NCBI GenBank assembly: GCA_017506865.1
Contig: JAFCMP010000201.1
Coordinates: 744,001-808,000 of the forward strand
Direction of reading: 5' to 3'
DNA: 64,000 nucleotides
Source: Tribonema minus
Taxonomy: Eukaryota; Sar; Xanthophyceae; Tribonematales; Tribonemataceae
Shown here: one piece after another, positions 45,557 through 53,443 of the stretch
Layout: each line of letters begins with the position of its first letter
How positions within the stretch are numbered: position 1 is the stretch's first letter
Notes under the pieces: generated by a model
Database searches by the model: none
What the model was told of the DNA's origin: nothing
Seen by the model: only the letters and a program-made list of their open reading frames with translations
Made by a program: the position numbers and the translations under genes

Positions 45557-46895
45557 GCGGTGTCGGTTCGCATGCAACAACAGCCAGGAAAGGCAGCGGC
45601 GGCGACGGCGATGGCGACGCGCACATCTGGGGCAGCGGCGGCAGCGGCGGCGGCACCGGCGGCGGCGGCGGCAGCGGCAGCAGGCCCAGCGCGCCGCGGC
45701 TGCGCGTGAGCATCGACTTCTTGACGAACGCGTGCGCATCGCTGCTGCAAGGCGGCGCCAAGAGGGTCAGCACGAGTGCCGCCATTACCCCAGTGTCGTC
45801 GCCGCTGCCAGGGAGCCCTGCCGCCGCTGCCTCTGGCGCTGCTGCTGCGGCCAGCGCCGCTGCCGCTGCTGCCGCCGCTGCTGCGGGCGGTTCTAGGGCT
45901 TCAGTGGCGGATGCGGCGGATGGGAAGCGGGTGGTGAGCAGGCAGGGGACACGGCACAGCTACCCTGCCCTGTCAGGTCAGTTAACCCTATGTTGTTTGC
46001 TGGTTGTCTGACCTTAATCTCCGAGCGGTTTCCATAAAGCTGAAAATCAGCAGGCGGAGCTTAGTTTCAATGACTTGGAGCATGAACAACGCCGACTGAC
46101 GCAAAACCTGTACAAGCAGAAGCTTGCACACATCGCGCCAGATATCAAGCAGTGTGGGCAGTGCCAAGAGTCAAGGCTTTGGCCCTCTGGCAAGGCTTAG
46201 GGTCGACCGACTGTTGCCCCCCCAAAGGACGCTAGCAGTAACACAGTAGTGGACAATGTACTGTTTATTTCTGACATCCGCCGCTTGTTTGCCGCAACAC
46301 AAACTATGGGCACATGCAGCTGTCAGCTCTTCCCATGTTTCCTGCAGGCAGTGACAACAGCATCGCAGACACAAGTGCTGAACATCGCCAGCAGCGGCAG
46401 CATAAGCTGCAGAGGTAACATATGCACACCTTGCACTACATCGCGCTCGCACCCACCGCCACTACGCGTCTGACGCGTGCAGCCCCCGTTCCCCCTTCCG
46501 CCCCCTCTGCAGACCGCATGGGGAGCGGCAACAGCATCATGGGCATGGTGAGCACTGCTTCAGGCAGCGGCAGCGGCAGCGGCAGCAGCAATCAGCGCCG
46601 GCGTGCCACCATCACCCTACGCTACGACTCCGGCGCAATGAACGATGTGCGCACGTGGTGCCAGTCGCGCCTCATTCGGGCCAGCGAGGACAGGTCGGGG
46701 CCCATTATTGTTGAGCGTTGCTGCAGCCCTGGTGTCAGCAGCTCAGCGCATCGGCCGAGAAATCACTCGCACCCTAGCCGCGCGCCGCAAAATCCTAGCC
46801 AAGTGGGCTTGGAGGCAGCGGCGGCAGCAGCGGCGGCGGCGGCGGCGATGGCGGAGGCTGTGGTGACCTCAGCCGGTTCATCATGTTCACAATGA
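32668..46895 (+). CDS. CPK: Calcium-dependent protein kinase (CDPK), 17 predicted exons
   Basis: This is a Ser/Thr kinase activated directly by Ca2+ through its own calmodulin-like domain. Predicted exons: 32668-32829, 32928-33002, 33440-33506, 34515-34644, 35457-35482, 36308-36330, 37158-37205, 37603-37689, 38901-38999, 39483-39545, 40066-40181, 40908-41010, 42299-42367, 43124-43230, 43868-44018, 45115-45976, 46513-46895. All phases agree, giving 856 residues. Kinase motifs: GLGSMG loop (48-53), ALK Lys70, HRDLK (157-161), DFG (180-182), APE (204-206), DLWSVGVVLY. A junction segment like the family autoinhibitor (KMRRAALMVVAHQCSPEQIR) precedes four EF-hand loops at about 354-365, 388-399, 424-435 and 457-468, all with Asp at position 1 and Glu at 12. 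The Pro of HRDLKPEN is Phe here. MGG at the start is a weak myristoylation candidate. The tail is Ala/Gly/Ser-rich. Two introns use GC donors (33003, 39546). The last exon is uncertain; an alternative is given at 46051. Confidence 0.93.
34645..35456 (+). other. CDPK intron 4 with an echo of exon 4
   Basis: Positions 34950-34990 repeat the exon 4 end (GCAGCAGCGATAATTTGCCG versus GCAGCCGCGGTAATTCGCCG), the donor here replaced by ATACA. CCCTAA-like sequence follows at 35150-35190. No other gene is seen. Confidence 0.6.
35483..36307 (+). other. CDPK intron 5
   Basis: Only a short direct repeat (GGGGGTCTTATACGA and variants at 35632 and 35668) is visible in this 825-base intron. It separates two tiny exons (26 and 23 bases) that together encode the catalytic-loop segment. 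Confidence 0.45.
36440..37157 (+). repeat. Echoes of CDPK exon 7 and duplicated intron 3' end
   Basis: An upstream echo of nearly the whole exon 7 (GACATCATGTTCGAGAGAGA ... GCGGCTGTGAAG plus GTGAAT) lies at 36450-36492. Copies of the following intron stretch (AGGCTGAGAGCACCCCCTTG type) lie at 36552, 36976 and 37270. The last 102 bases before exon 7 (37056-37157) are nearly identical to the last 100 bases before exon 8 (37503-37602). Confidence 0.8.
37690..38900 (+). repeat. Echoes of CDPK exons 8 and 9, and a TTAGGG array
   Basis: Echoes of the exon 8 end (CTGTGGAGCACTGTAGAGCT ... CCCCGGAGGTGAAG) lie at 37711-37756. A TTAGGG-type array of about 85 bases follows at 37894-37980. From 38340 to 38860 four degenerate units carry CAGTACAGCA(A/G)TGCTCAGCA, ACGACTCTGACTTGGCC and GCTCGCCGATCAGATG, the latter copying the exon 9 start. 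Confidence 0.75.
39000..39300 (+). repeat. Downstream echoes of CDPK exon 9
   Basis: The segment 39085-39135 repeats the exon 9 end with a GTAATT donor (GATGCTCTTTGACAAGATGC then CCTTCGCTCCCAAG). A more degenerate copy lies at 39245-39292. The linker TGCGACACACGCG.TGTG...GGTATGTAATGG occurs after the exon and after the first echo. Confidence 0.8.
39820..40350 (+). repeat. Echoes on both sides of CDPK exon 11
   Basis: Upstream (39830-39935) the acceptor region and first half of the exon are copied (CTGCTTGCACCGTGT, then ACCAACATTAGCGCCAAGGC). Downstream (40280-40335) the exon end is copied (GGCGCTGCTGCACAAGTACA then TGGTCTGGGCGCGG plus GTACGC). Confidence 0.8.
40346..40907 (+). other. CDPK intron 11 remainder with TTAGGG array
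   Basis: A perfect run of seven TTAGGG units lies at 40640-40682, and a short CCCTAA stretch near 40362-40376. The rest holds no recognisable feature. Confidence 0.6.
40640..40682. repeat. Interstitial telomere-like array (TTAGGG x7)
   Basis: Seven perfect TTAGGG units in a CDPK intron form the cleanest such array in the window. It is TTAGGG and not the plant TTTAGGG or Chlamydomonas TTTTAGGG form. Confidence 0.95.
41035..41480 (+). repeat. Four echoes of CDPK exon 12 end with CCCTAA linkers
   Basis: AGCTACGGCAAGATGCGGCG, AGCAGC(C/A)CTCATGGTG plus GTGAGC is repeated near 41068-41104, 41172-41207 and 41305-41340, with a rump copy at 41400-41430. Degenerate CCCTAACCCTAGC linkers join them. 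The unit is about 110-130 bases and all three fuller copies keep a GTGAGC donor. Confidence 0.85.
41481..42298 (+). other. CDPK intron 12 remainder
   Basis: No supported feature. The stretch is less repetitive than neighbouring introns. Confidence 0.4.
42368..43123 (+). repeat. Two upstream echoes of CDPK exon 14
   Basis: ATTGCCATGTCAGGAGGACG plus GCAGGCGCTGCTGCAACACG-type sequence, copying the acceptor and exon start (EF-hand 1), lies at 42850-42905 and 42970-43045. The second is about 70 bases long and close to the exon. Both have an internal deletion relative to it. Confidence 0.8.
44019..45114 (+). repeat. CDPK intron 15: two echoes of exon 16 with CCCTAA linkers
   Basis: The exon 16 start (TTTGAAGACGTGGAGGCCAT ... 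GCGGAGGCGGACAAGAACC) is copied at 44821-44872 and 44963-45018, each followed by ACTTCTGTT and then CCCTAA-rich linkers (44735-44795, 44877-44945, 45024-45090). The first part of the intron (44019-44700) has no recognisable feature. Confidence 0.8.
46051..46200 (+). CDS. Alternative terminal exon of the CDPK (candidate)
   Basis: An open frame from 46019 to a TAG at 46198-46200 has natural-looking codon use and no simple repeats (it includes NDLEHEQRRLTQNLYKQKLA and ends in LWPSGKA). It follows two CAG acceptors (46048-46053). It fits in phase 0 if the preceding exon stops at 45933, where GTGAGC forms a good donor. The main model uses 45976 and skips this block. The two ends would give different C-termini. 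I do not recognise the sequence. A second possible small exon (46368-46414, between CTGCAG and GTAACA) would change the frame of the last exon. Only transcript data can choose. Confidence 0.4.
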   Translation, partial: QAELSFNDLEHEQRRLTQNLYKQKLAHIAPDIKQCGQCQESRLWPSGKA

Positions 46896-48591
46896 AGTTC
46901 AGCAAAGGCACTTCTGTCGTCAGACCGCTTTTTGTGTGGCGTTGCCTGCCGCGGTCTCCCCGACTGCCTTGGCAACTGCAGCTGCCTGGTCTACTTTTCA
47001 GAGTCGCCTCTGTGCGCTGCTAGTTTGTGCAGCGCAGCAGCAGCAGCAGTAGAACATAGGGCTTGTGGCAGTGCTCATCCGCATGTGAACTACATGTGTA
47101 CTCCTTCTGTCCTCCTTTTACGGCGGATCCACAGGCCAGTGTACACGTACACAGCGCAGCCCGCGGAGAGGCCTGTGTATACATATACACCACGGAGCAC
47201 AATAGAAATACTTCGGAAGCAGCACATGAAGTAGCACATTTGCATCTTGCTCCACTCTGTGTCTGTGACTGCGCTGCCTGCGTGTCATGTGCCAGGTGTG
47301 GCAGATCTGTCCCCGCATTGACTTTTGCATGTTTGTTGCACTTGCATTATCACTCAATAGGCCAGGTGCACGTTGCAGAGCGAGCACACTCAACATTCAA
47401 GCCACCTATGATGTATCGAATTTGGCTGCACTTGTCTGCTGCATTGTTGGTCTCTCTGGGGCTCAATCATCAGAATGGTCAAGGTTGCACATACATGGGG
47501 GCTCTGGACCATAAAAACGCAGCTGACGAACAACAAATCTGCATGTGTACGATAGCGCAATATGGTGGCAATTGGCGGACAAGAGAGACTGGTGCTGCTG
47601 TAAGTGCAAGGCCGCATGCTGCTGGTGTCAGACGCTACAGCAAGACGCAAGGCGCGGATGCTGGACATTAATGCATGCGCATGAATGCCTGCTCATGAAT
47701 AACGCAGCAGTGCTGAACACAAACGAGCTGCACTGGGACTCAGATCACACAGCAACGTCGCTAAAAAGAGAGGATTCTGCAATTTGCAGATGCAAAGTGG
47801 ACATCAGGGCGCTGCTTTCGAGAATTGATACAGAGCACAGCGTGCAGCTGGCTCGCGTCTACTTCTACGCACAAGCTTCTGGTAGTTCTTGAAGTTTAAC
47901 ACCGTCGTGGTGTGCAGAATGTGCAAAACGATCATGCACGACCCGTTTTGCCACTGACAGTTCACAATGAACTGACGGCGCCCATCTACTTGGCGGCCGT
48001 GAAGATTTCTACAATGCCTTCTTTGCTCAGAGCCCAGCACAATGTGCTGAAGCCCTTTGCTGATGCTGTCTGCACACTTCAAATGCCACAATGCGCCAGA
48101 CCCTGTCGAAAACAGCTAGCTTTGCGCAGCTGACTGAGTGTGCTCAGGATCATTGTCACTGAGTGGAGTGTCACAGCATACTGCTTGAAGTTCTGCATAC
48201 CTCATCGAAATGCCGCTCGTGCGCGCACATGGTTGGGCGCACAGTGGCCATGCAAGCTGCGCTGCGGCAGCCAAGCACGCCTGAGTGACGTGTGCCGAAT
48301 GGCATTATCACTTGTGCAGTGGTGCGACCCGCTGCATCACGCACCAGAAGCGACCAGTAAGTGCACTGCAATATGCCTGTACGCGGTTGCCAGCAGGCGC
48401 CTTTCGCAAACAAGTACTTCAACTTGAAGTAACAACATCCTCAGCCCATCTATGTGGTGCCTCTGCCATCCAGAAGTCACCGTGACAGAGGATGGGCGGC
48501 ATCCCGGAGCCGCGCTGCTGCGCTGCCAAATGCTGAAGCGCTGTGACGTTCACTGCGGGCTGAGCATCACCACTGCGGCTGTCGCACATGC
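46896..48591. other. Unassigned region after the CDPK
   Basis: Several open frames exist (for example + 47063-47671 and + 47545-47892) but none shows a family motif, natural composition or splice support. One frame is Cys/Trp-rich and reads through simple sequence. I find no RNA gene or clear repeat, and call no gene. Confidence 0.4.
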
Positions 48592-48966
48592 TCACATTTC
48601 ATATTCAAGCTCGTCACCGAGGGCAACCATCTCGACGCCGCGTTTCCCCCTCCCCTGCACCCGCCCCTCCCCCCCCCCCCCCCCCCTGCCAACCCTAGAG
48701 TACCCTGCCTCCCTCCCGAATGCAGAGTCGCGCAGATTTTGATCGTGGGATGTGCCGTTTTGACGCGCTGCGGCGGCGCGCGCTAGCGCTACACAGGCCG
48801 CGAACAGCGCCACCATGCCCAGCGCGCCAGCAACATAACGCGCACGAGCGCTGCCCCACCCTGCGCAGCACCGCTCAGCAAATGAGGAGAGCGAGTGATT
48901 ACCTTGGGGAATTGGTGATATTGAGGAATGTAGCAATTGCTCAAGCTGGCACTGCGGGATATGCAA
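48592..48966 (-). CDS. Candidate last exon of a membrane protein, function unknown
   Basis: The minus strand is open for 124 codons ending in a TAA-type stop at 48592. It encodes one clear hydrophobic helix (AGALGMVALFAACVALARAA), a basic stretch, a Gly-rich low-complexity segment copied from a poly-C tract, and the tail VEMVALGDELEYEM. That layout suits a single-pass protein with a short cytosolic tail. A 42-base in-frame stretch (about 48865-48906, GTAATC to GCGCAG on the minus strand) may be a tiny intron. Degenerate copies of its 5' part lie at 48960-49925, the echo pattern seen for real exons here, which supports this strand. Upstream exons were not found and I do not recognise a family. 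Confidence 0.4.
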   Translation of the reverse strand: MHIPQCQLEQLLHSSISPIPQGNHSLSSFAERCCAGWGSARARYVAGALGMVALFAACVALARAAAARQNGTSHDQNLRDSAFGREAGYSRVGRGGGGGEGRVQGRGKRGVEMVALGDELEYEM

Positions 48967-49930
48967 AAGATCATTACGCGTACGAGCGCAGCTCCACCCT
49001 GCGCACAGTGAACGAGCGACGTCATTGAGTCAGCGACGACGGGATATCAGTGGTATTGCGGCATGCAGCATGGCGCGCACTGGCAATCGCAAATGCTCAC
49101 AACTTGAAGCAGGCGCTACGGGATTTAAGAAGAACATGGCGCGCACGCGTGCTGCCCCGCCCTGCGCAGCACCGCTCAGGACGAGCGAGTGTTGTCATGC
49201 AGCGGGATTTGGCGTGTCGTGGAGCGGATGTCCTGGCAATAGACAAAAAAACAAACTGCGACCGGCACTGTGAGATACCTGTTGGAATATGGACCTCACT
49301 CATATTCTAGATTCAGTGTCAGCACTGATCAGTTGTATGTTACATGATGCCGTACTTGCGACTACATGGTAAGAATGGTCGTTACAAAACGGTTACATTT
49401 CTCTGGATTCTCCTAGTAAATACTACTGTTCGTTGTTCTGGTCTGGCGCGGCGCCTCCGCTGGCGCCTGCGGGCTGCCTGCGGCAGGTCTACCTTTGTCT
49501 CCTCTCTGCACGGCCTGTGCGTATTTTCAAGGGTTATGAGCCTGATGCGCTTCCTCTGCGCCACGGTGTGTGGTCACACCGACAGGAGCATGATGTGTAT
49601 GAGCGCTGCCCCGCCTTGCGCAGCACCGCTCAGCAAGTGAGCAGACCTAGCAAGTGACCTGGAGGAATTGGCGGCACTGTGGGATATCAAGAAGCACGGA
49701 AACAAATCAAAATATTGTAGGGCTCTAGGTGACATGACGCTTTATGAGTGGCGCCCTACACCCTGTGCAGCATGGCTCAGAACAAATGAGTCATTGTTGC
49801 ATTGGGGAATTGGTGCTGAGATGTTACGTGTTATAAAGCGCATGTCCTGGCAGCCTTGTATTATTTGCATTAGGCACTGTGGGATATCAATCACGTGCAC
49901 AAGTAGCCCTGCCAAGTGCACAGCGGTCCT
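48960..49930 (-). repeat. Echo array 5' of the 48.6-kb minus-strand exon
   Basis: On the plus strand, CGCGCACG.GTGCTGCCCCG, CCTGCGCAGCACCGCTCAG is repeated near 48836, 48975, 49137, 49590 and 49745. Between the copies are GGCACTGTGGGATATC-type units (48950, 49265, 49672, 49873). On the minus strand these read as acceptor (CTGCGCAG, TATCCCGCAG) plus exon start, as in the exon-edge echoes of the identified genes. Confidence 0.6.
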
Positions 49931-50350
49931 CAGAGATTGAACCAAGGTTTGGATAAAGTCAGCTCTGTGGTCGACTTGGCATATGAGTCCGATGGACTCC
50001 CCAATAGCCATGCGACAGCTTAGCACATGCGGTTACCAGTGCAAGTAAGCCCAAGTGCTTGCTCTCGCTCCAAGTCTGAACTGTGCTGTTGTCCTGGTGT
50101 TGTGACTTGACTTGAGCAGTGTGTGAGCTCGGGTCATTACCACTGAGAGTCTATGGTGTCCTTGTTCACGGCCTGCAGTTGCATACAAATATATATATTC
50201 ATATATACTGTATATACACTTCTATATACGTACATGTACGCATTAGCGCCGTCATAATGTGGTAACACCGGCATTCCAACTTGCCTGCAATCTAATCAAC
50301 TCGCCGGTATGATCTAAAGCTGGCCTCTTGATGTTTTGACTCTTTGGCAG

Positions 50351-50524
50351 AGGTGACGGGTGCCAATATTGGGGGTTTAAGGGGTGGGGCCAAAGGTTCA
50401 TTGACTGCAACAGTTTCGACGGACAGTGTTGTGACACAAAGGTGGCACAGGAAGGCGTTGGATCTAGCCAACGCGCTGCAATACAGACCGCAGATCAGAT
50501 ATAAATTTACCGGAAAGAGCACAG
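50351..50524 (+). CDS. Candidate isolated exon, function unknown
   Basis: A 174-base segment bounded by TTTGGCAG and GTGACA is open on the plus strand with an unbiased residue mix (including TQRWHRKALDLANALQYRPQ). The minus strand is also open here and bounded by a TTGCAG, so the strand is not certain. I do not recognise the sequence. It could be joined to the repeated mini-exon array that follows. Confidence 0.3.
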
Positions 50525-50734
50525 GTGACACCGCCACTACTGCTCCATCACCCTCAAGACTGTCCCACTGCTGCGTCCTGCCCGTGATCTACTACCACGC
50601 CAGCTGTAGCAAAGTGTTGGGGCATCAGCGCGCGCTGGCAAGACAAGAGACATCTCACCAAGGCTGCTGCTGAAGGCCCAAGGTGACAGGTGTGTCGGAG
50701 TGCTTAGTAATACCTGCAAACTACTGAGGCTGCA

Positions 50735-51085
50735 GCGTTTGTCATACCTATACTCTGTAGCGCACGGGCTGTTGAGCTGACACTTTCCCTTGCAGCGCCA
50801 CAGCAACATTCTGTACTCTGTAGCGCAAGCGCTGGTATGCTGACATTCTGTAGCGCAAGCGCTGGTATGTTGACACTTTCCCTTGCAGCGCTACAACAAC
50901 ATGCACTCAGTAGCGCACGCGCTGGTATGCTAACACTTTCCCTTGCAGCGCCAGAGCAATATTCTGCACTCTGTAGAGCAAGCGCTGGTCTGCTGACACT
51001 TTCCCTTGCAGCGCTACAACTACATGCACTCTGTAGCGCACGCGCTGGTATGCTGACACTTTCCCTTGCAGCGCCATGGTTTATG
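50735..51085 (+). repeat. Array of mini-exon-like units with intact splice sites
   Basis: Four full units and two partial ones repeat. Each has TTTCCCTTGCAG, a 36-39-base core (types CGCCACAGCAACATTCTG... and CGCTACAACAACATGCAC...) ending GCGCTG, then GTATGCTGACAC. The two core types alternate, giving a higher-order period of about 123 bases. Acceptors lie at about 50798, 50888, 50948, 51010 and 51072. The cores are open in phase 0 (for example RYNNMHSVAHAL). It may be a multi-copy exon or the echo array of one small exon. Confidence 0.7.
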
Positions 51086-51109
51086 AAGGTTGGGCTGACT
51101 GGCCAATGT

Positions 51110-51741
51110 TATTAGTAACATTGTGGAGTCGACATGTCAGTGCTCTACAATGCAGCAGACTGAGTGCTCAGCTGCGGCAGTGCTCAGTCACCCGAATGCA
51201 GCCAACTCGTGCCGGATTTATGCAGGTAACTCGTAATATACAATGGTCATGATGCACCGAGTGCATGTGATCAGTGCATCAATGCGACCATGTCACCGGC
51301 AGTGGATATATCGTGTGACACATGCTGAATGCAGTCGAAGTGTCGTTGTAAAATCGGGGGTGTGGGGGTAACTCATGTAGTATGTATGCATTATGAACCA
51401 GAGGATGGGAGTACATGTGTACTGTGACGTACATTTACAATTTGTTTTTGAGGGGGCGAGTTACGAGTTACAATGTGTTAGTACGGATTAGTTACTAATC
51501 CGTACTAACACAACCATGACCGGGAGACAGTGACCGCCAGACTGAGCTTGGCATGCGCGACAGCACTGCAATACTCTTTATCAATTCTCGCTTAGGGCGC
51601 TAACCCTAACCCTAAGCCCAGATGAATGGTATCTGCTAGTAAGCTTGCTGTACGGAATCTACATGTCGTGTGACAGTCTGAAAGTGTCTATGACAGCCAT
51701 TCAAACGACGCCGCCGCCAATTGGCATCTCGACATCCCCCC
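51110..51741. other. Intergenic stretch with a palindrome, next to the retroelement 3' end
   Basis: No gene is seen. It holds the palindrome described separately, a short CCCTAACCCTAA (about 51602-51614), and the presumed 3' flank of the minus-strand retroelement, for which no poly-A or clear target-site duplication could be identified. Confidence 0.45.
51474..51512. repeat. Perfect 19-base inverted repeat with one-base centre
   Basis: Arms TGTGTTAGTACGGATTAGT (51474-51492) and its exact reverse complement (51494-51512) flank a single T. It lies outside any called gene, about 0.2 kb from the 3' end of the decayed retroelement. No T-run follows, so it does not look like a simple terminator. 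It may be a transposon end, a replication or recombination hotspot, or a foldback element. Confidence 0.9.
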
Positions 51742-52659
51742 CTACGTCCTCGTCCATGTGCCCCCCCCCCCGGGTTCCGCCATGTGTGTCATGACACTGC
51801 AAGAGTACGCCATGTGGAGCGCTGCCGACAGTGCCGAGCGTAAGCGCGCCAGGGCGATGCCCTTGAGAGCTTTCGGGTGCACTCCCCCAGCCTGAGGCAC
51901 TGACATCCTGCTGGCATACTCCGTCGCCACAGCCTCCAGCAGCTTCCGCCCCGCGCCCCGATGCTGCCAAATGACCCAATTGCCAAAGTGGCAGGTTTGT
52001 AGCAATTCTGATCATAATGACCACAATAGTGGGTTTGTTTGGCGGCCTCCTGGGCGCGGCAGCAACGCTCGCAGTCTTCTCCGCCCGCGACGCCACTTGT
52101 GCCTCGAAGCAGGTGACGTCCACCATGAGCGGTAGTTGACGTGTAGGGTCGTCATAGCCATCACTGGGAAGGCGTCGGCAGGCAGCACAATGTCCATCCT
52201 GCGACTACCCGGCGGCCCTGCAGACCCCAGAAACGGCGTGTAGTCTTCGTCCATCAGTCCCGTTTTGAGGTATTGCCGCAGGATGCGCTGATTGGCCCTC
52301 TTGACGTTGTTGTGGACGATGGTGTCGTGCGCCTTGATGCGTGGTGCTTGACACAGCCGTGCATGCAAAGGGCCGCCCGGCAACTGCCCGCACAGCTTGC
52401 AGCCTGTCGTCTGCTCCTCGACTCCAGTGGCGCGTTTGACGGCCAGCTGCCCAGGCCATGAAACAAAGCCGTTGTGGAGGACATTGGCTCGTTGAGGAAA
52501 TTCAATGCCATGCCGATCGAGTGCATGTGGCGGAATCGAGCAAGTGCTTGTGTGCGCTGCGTGCCCTGCGGCAATTGTTGCAGGTCCGCCTCCTGCAAGC
52601 TCGGCAGCGACGGCATCTGCAAGCGCACTCTGACTGAGGCGCCTCAGGCTACACTGCAC
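51742..52659 (-). pseudogene. CCHC knuckle and restriction-like endonuclease region of the decayed retroelement
   Basis: A knuckle CKLCGQLPGGPLHARLC (C-x2-C-x8-H-x3-C) is followed by KRANQRILRQYLK and GSRRMDIVL, which fits the first acidic residue of a PD-(D/E)xK nuclease. The next strand, PLMVDVTCFEA, lies in another frame (break near 52.12-52.19 kb). The C-terminal helix region (HRGAGRKLLEAVATEYASRM ... LRSALSAALHMA) lies in a third frame (break near 52.0 kb). The same order is intact in the 60-64 kb element, which supports the assignment. Confidence 0.7.
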
Positions 52660-53443
52660 TGCTGCAGCAGAGCACTGACGTCTACCTCGTAATCTTCTGG
52701 TGGCGGCTGCAGCAGCAGCTGCATAGGTTGCTGCTGCTGCAGTGGCATTAGCGCTGGTGGCAGTAGATGTTCCAGCTTGTTTCCTATTGCTGCACGTAGG
52801 GATGCAGCAGATGTGGCGATCGTCGGCATGAGGGGCAGGCGCGCCACCTCGGAGTCTGCTGCTGCTGCTCCTTAGAGCATTGCTGGTGTGGATCGCGCAG
52901 TGCCTGCATTGACGGCTGCCGCTGCCGCAGCGGCTGCGCGCGGTGGAGCAGCAGCTGGTGCGCCGCCTGCCGTTGCTGCTGCTGGTGTTGCTGCTGCCGC
53001 AGGTGCTGGTGCAGCCGCTGCCGCATTGGTCGCTGCCACCGCTGTTGCCGCTGTCGCCGCCGGCACGGCTGCGGCGCCGCCTGCTGCCGCTGCTCCTGTT
53101 GCAGGTGCTGCCGCAGCCCTAAAGCCTGAAGCATCTGTGTTGCCTATGCCCGCAGCAGCTGCAGCAGCTGTTGATGCTGCTGCTAGTGATGCCGCCGAGG
53201 CGGCCTGTGGTGCAAGATGTGCTGCCGCTGCTGCTGCCTCTGATGCTGGTTTAGGAGCAGCTGCTGCTGCCGCCGCTGCTGCTGCCAGTGCCGCTGGGGT
53301 GGTTGCGCCGTGCGCTGCCGCTGCTGCTGCCGCTGGTGCTGCCAGTGCGCTGCCGCCGTGGCCGCCGGTCCAGCGGCAGGTGCGACGTGTGTCGCCAGAA
53401 TGGCTGCGTCATCAGCGGCCGGCCCTGAAGCTGCTGTGCCGCC
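52660..53443 (-). other. Ala/Gln-coding spacer of the decayed retroelement
   Basis: GCT/GCC/GCA triplet runs fill the stretch between the RT and nuclease parts. Both strands are open for long distances and give poly-Ala, poly-Gln or poly-Leu products. The intact element has an Ala-rich spacer in the same place, so this is best read as an expanded linker and not as a separate gene. Confidence 0.6.

Noticed and set aside
45117..45785. Minus-strand Pro/Leu-rich frame of 222 codons
   Set aside because: It is the reverse complement of the Gly/Ala-coding tail of the CDPK exon with the fourth EF-hand, which has strong family support on the plus strand.
47063..47671. 202-codon plus-strand frame
   Set aside because: No family motif, Cys/His-rich composition from simple sequence, no splice or codon-use support.
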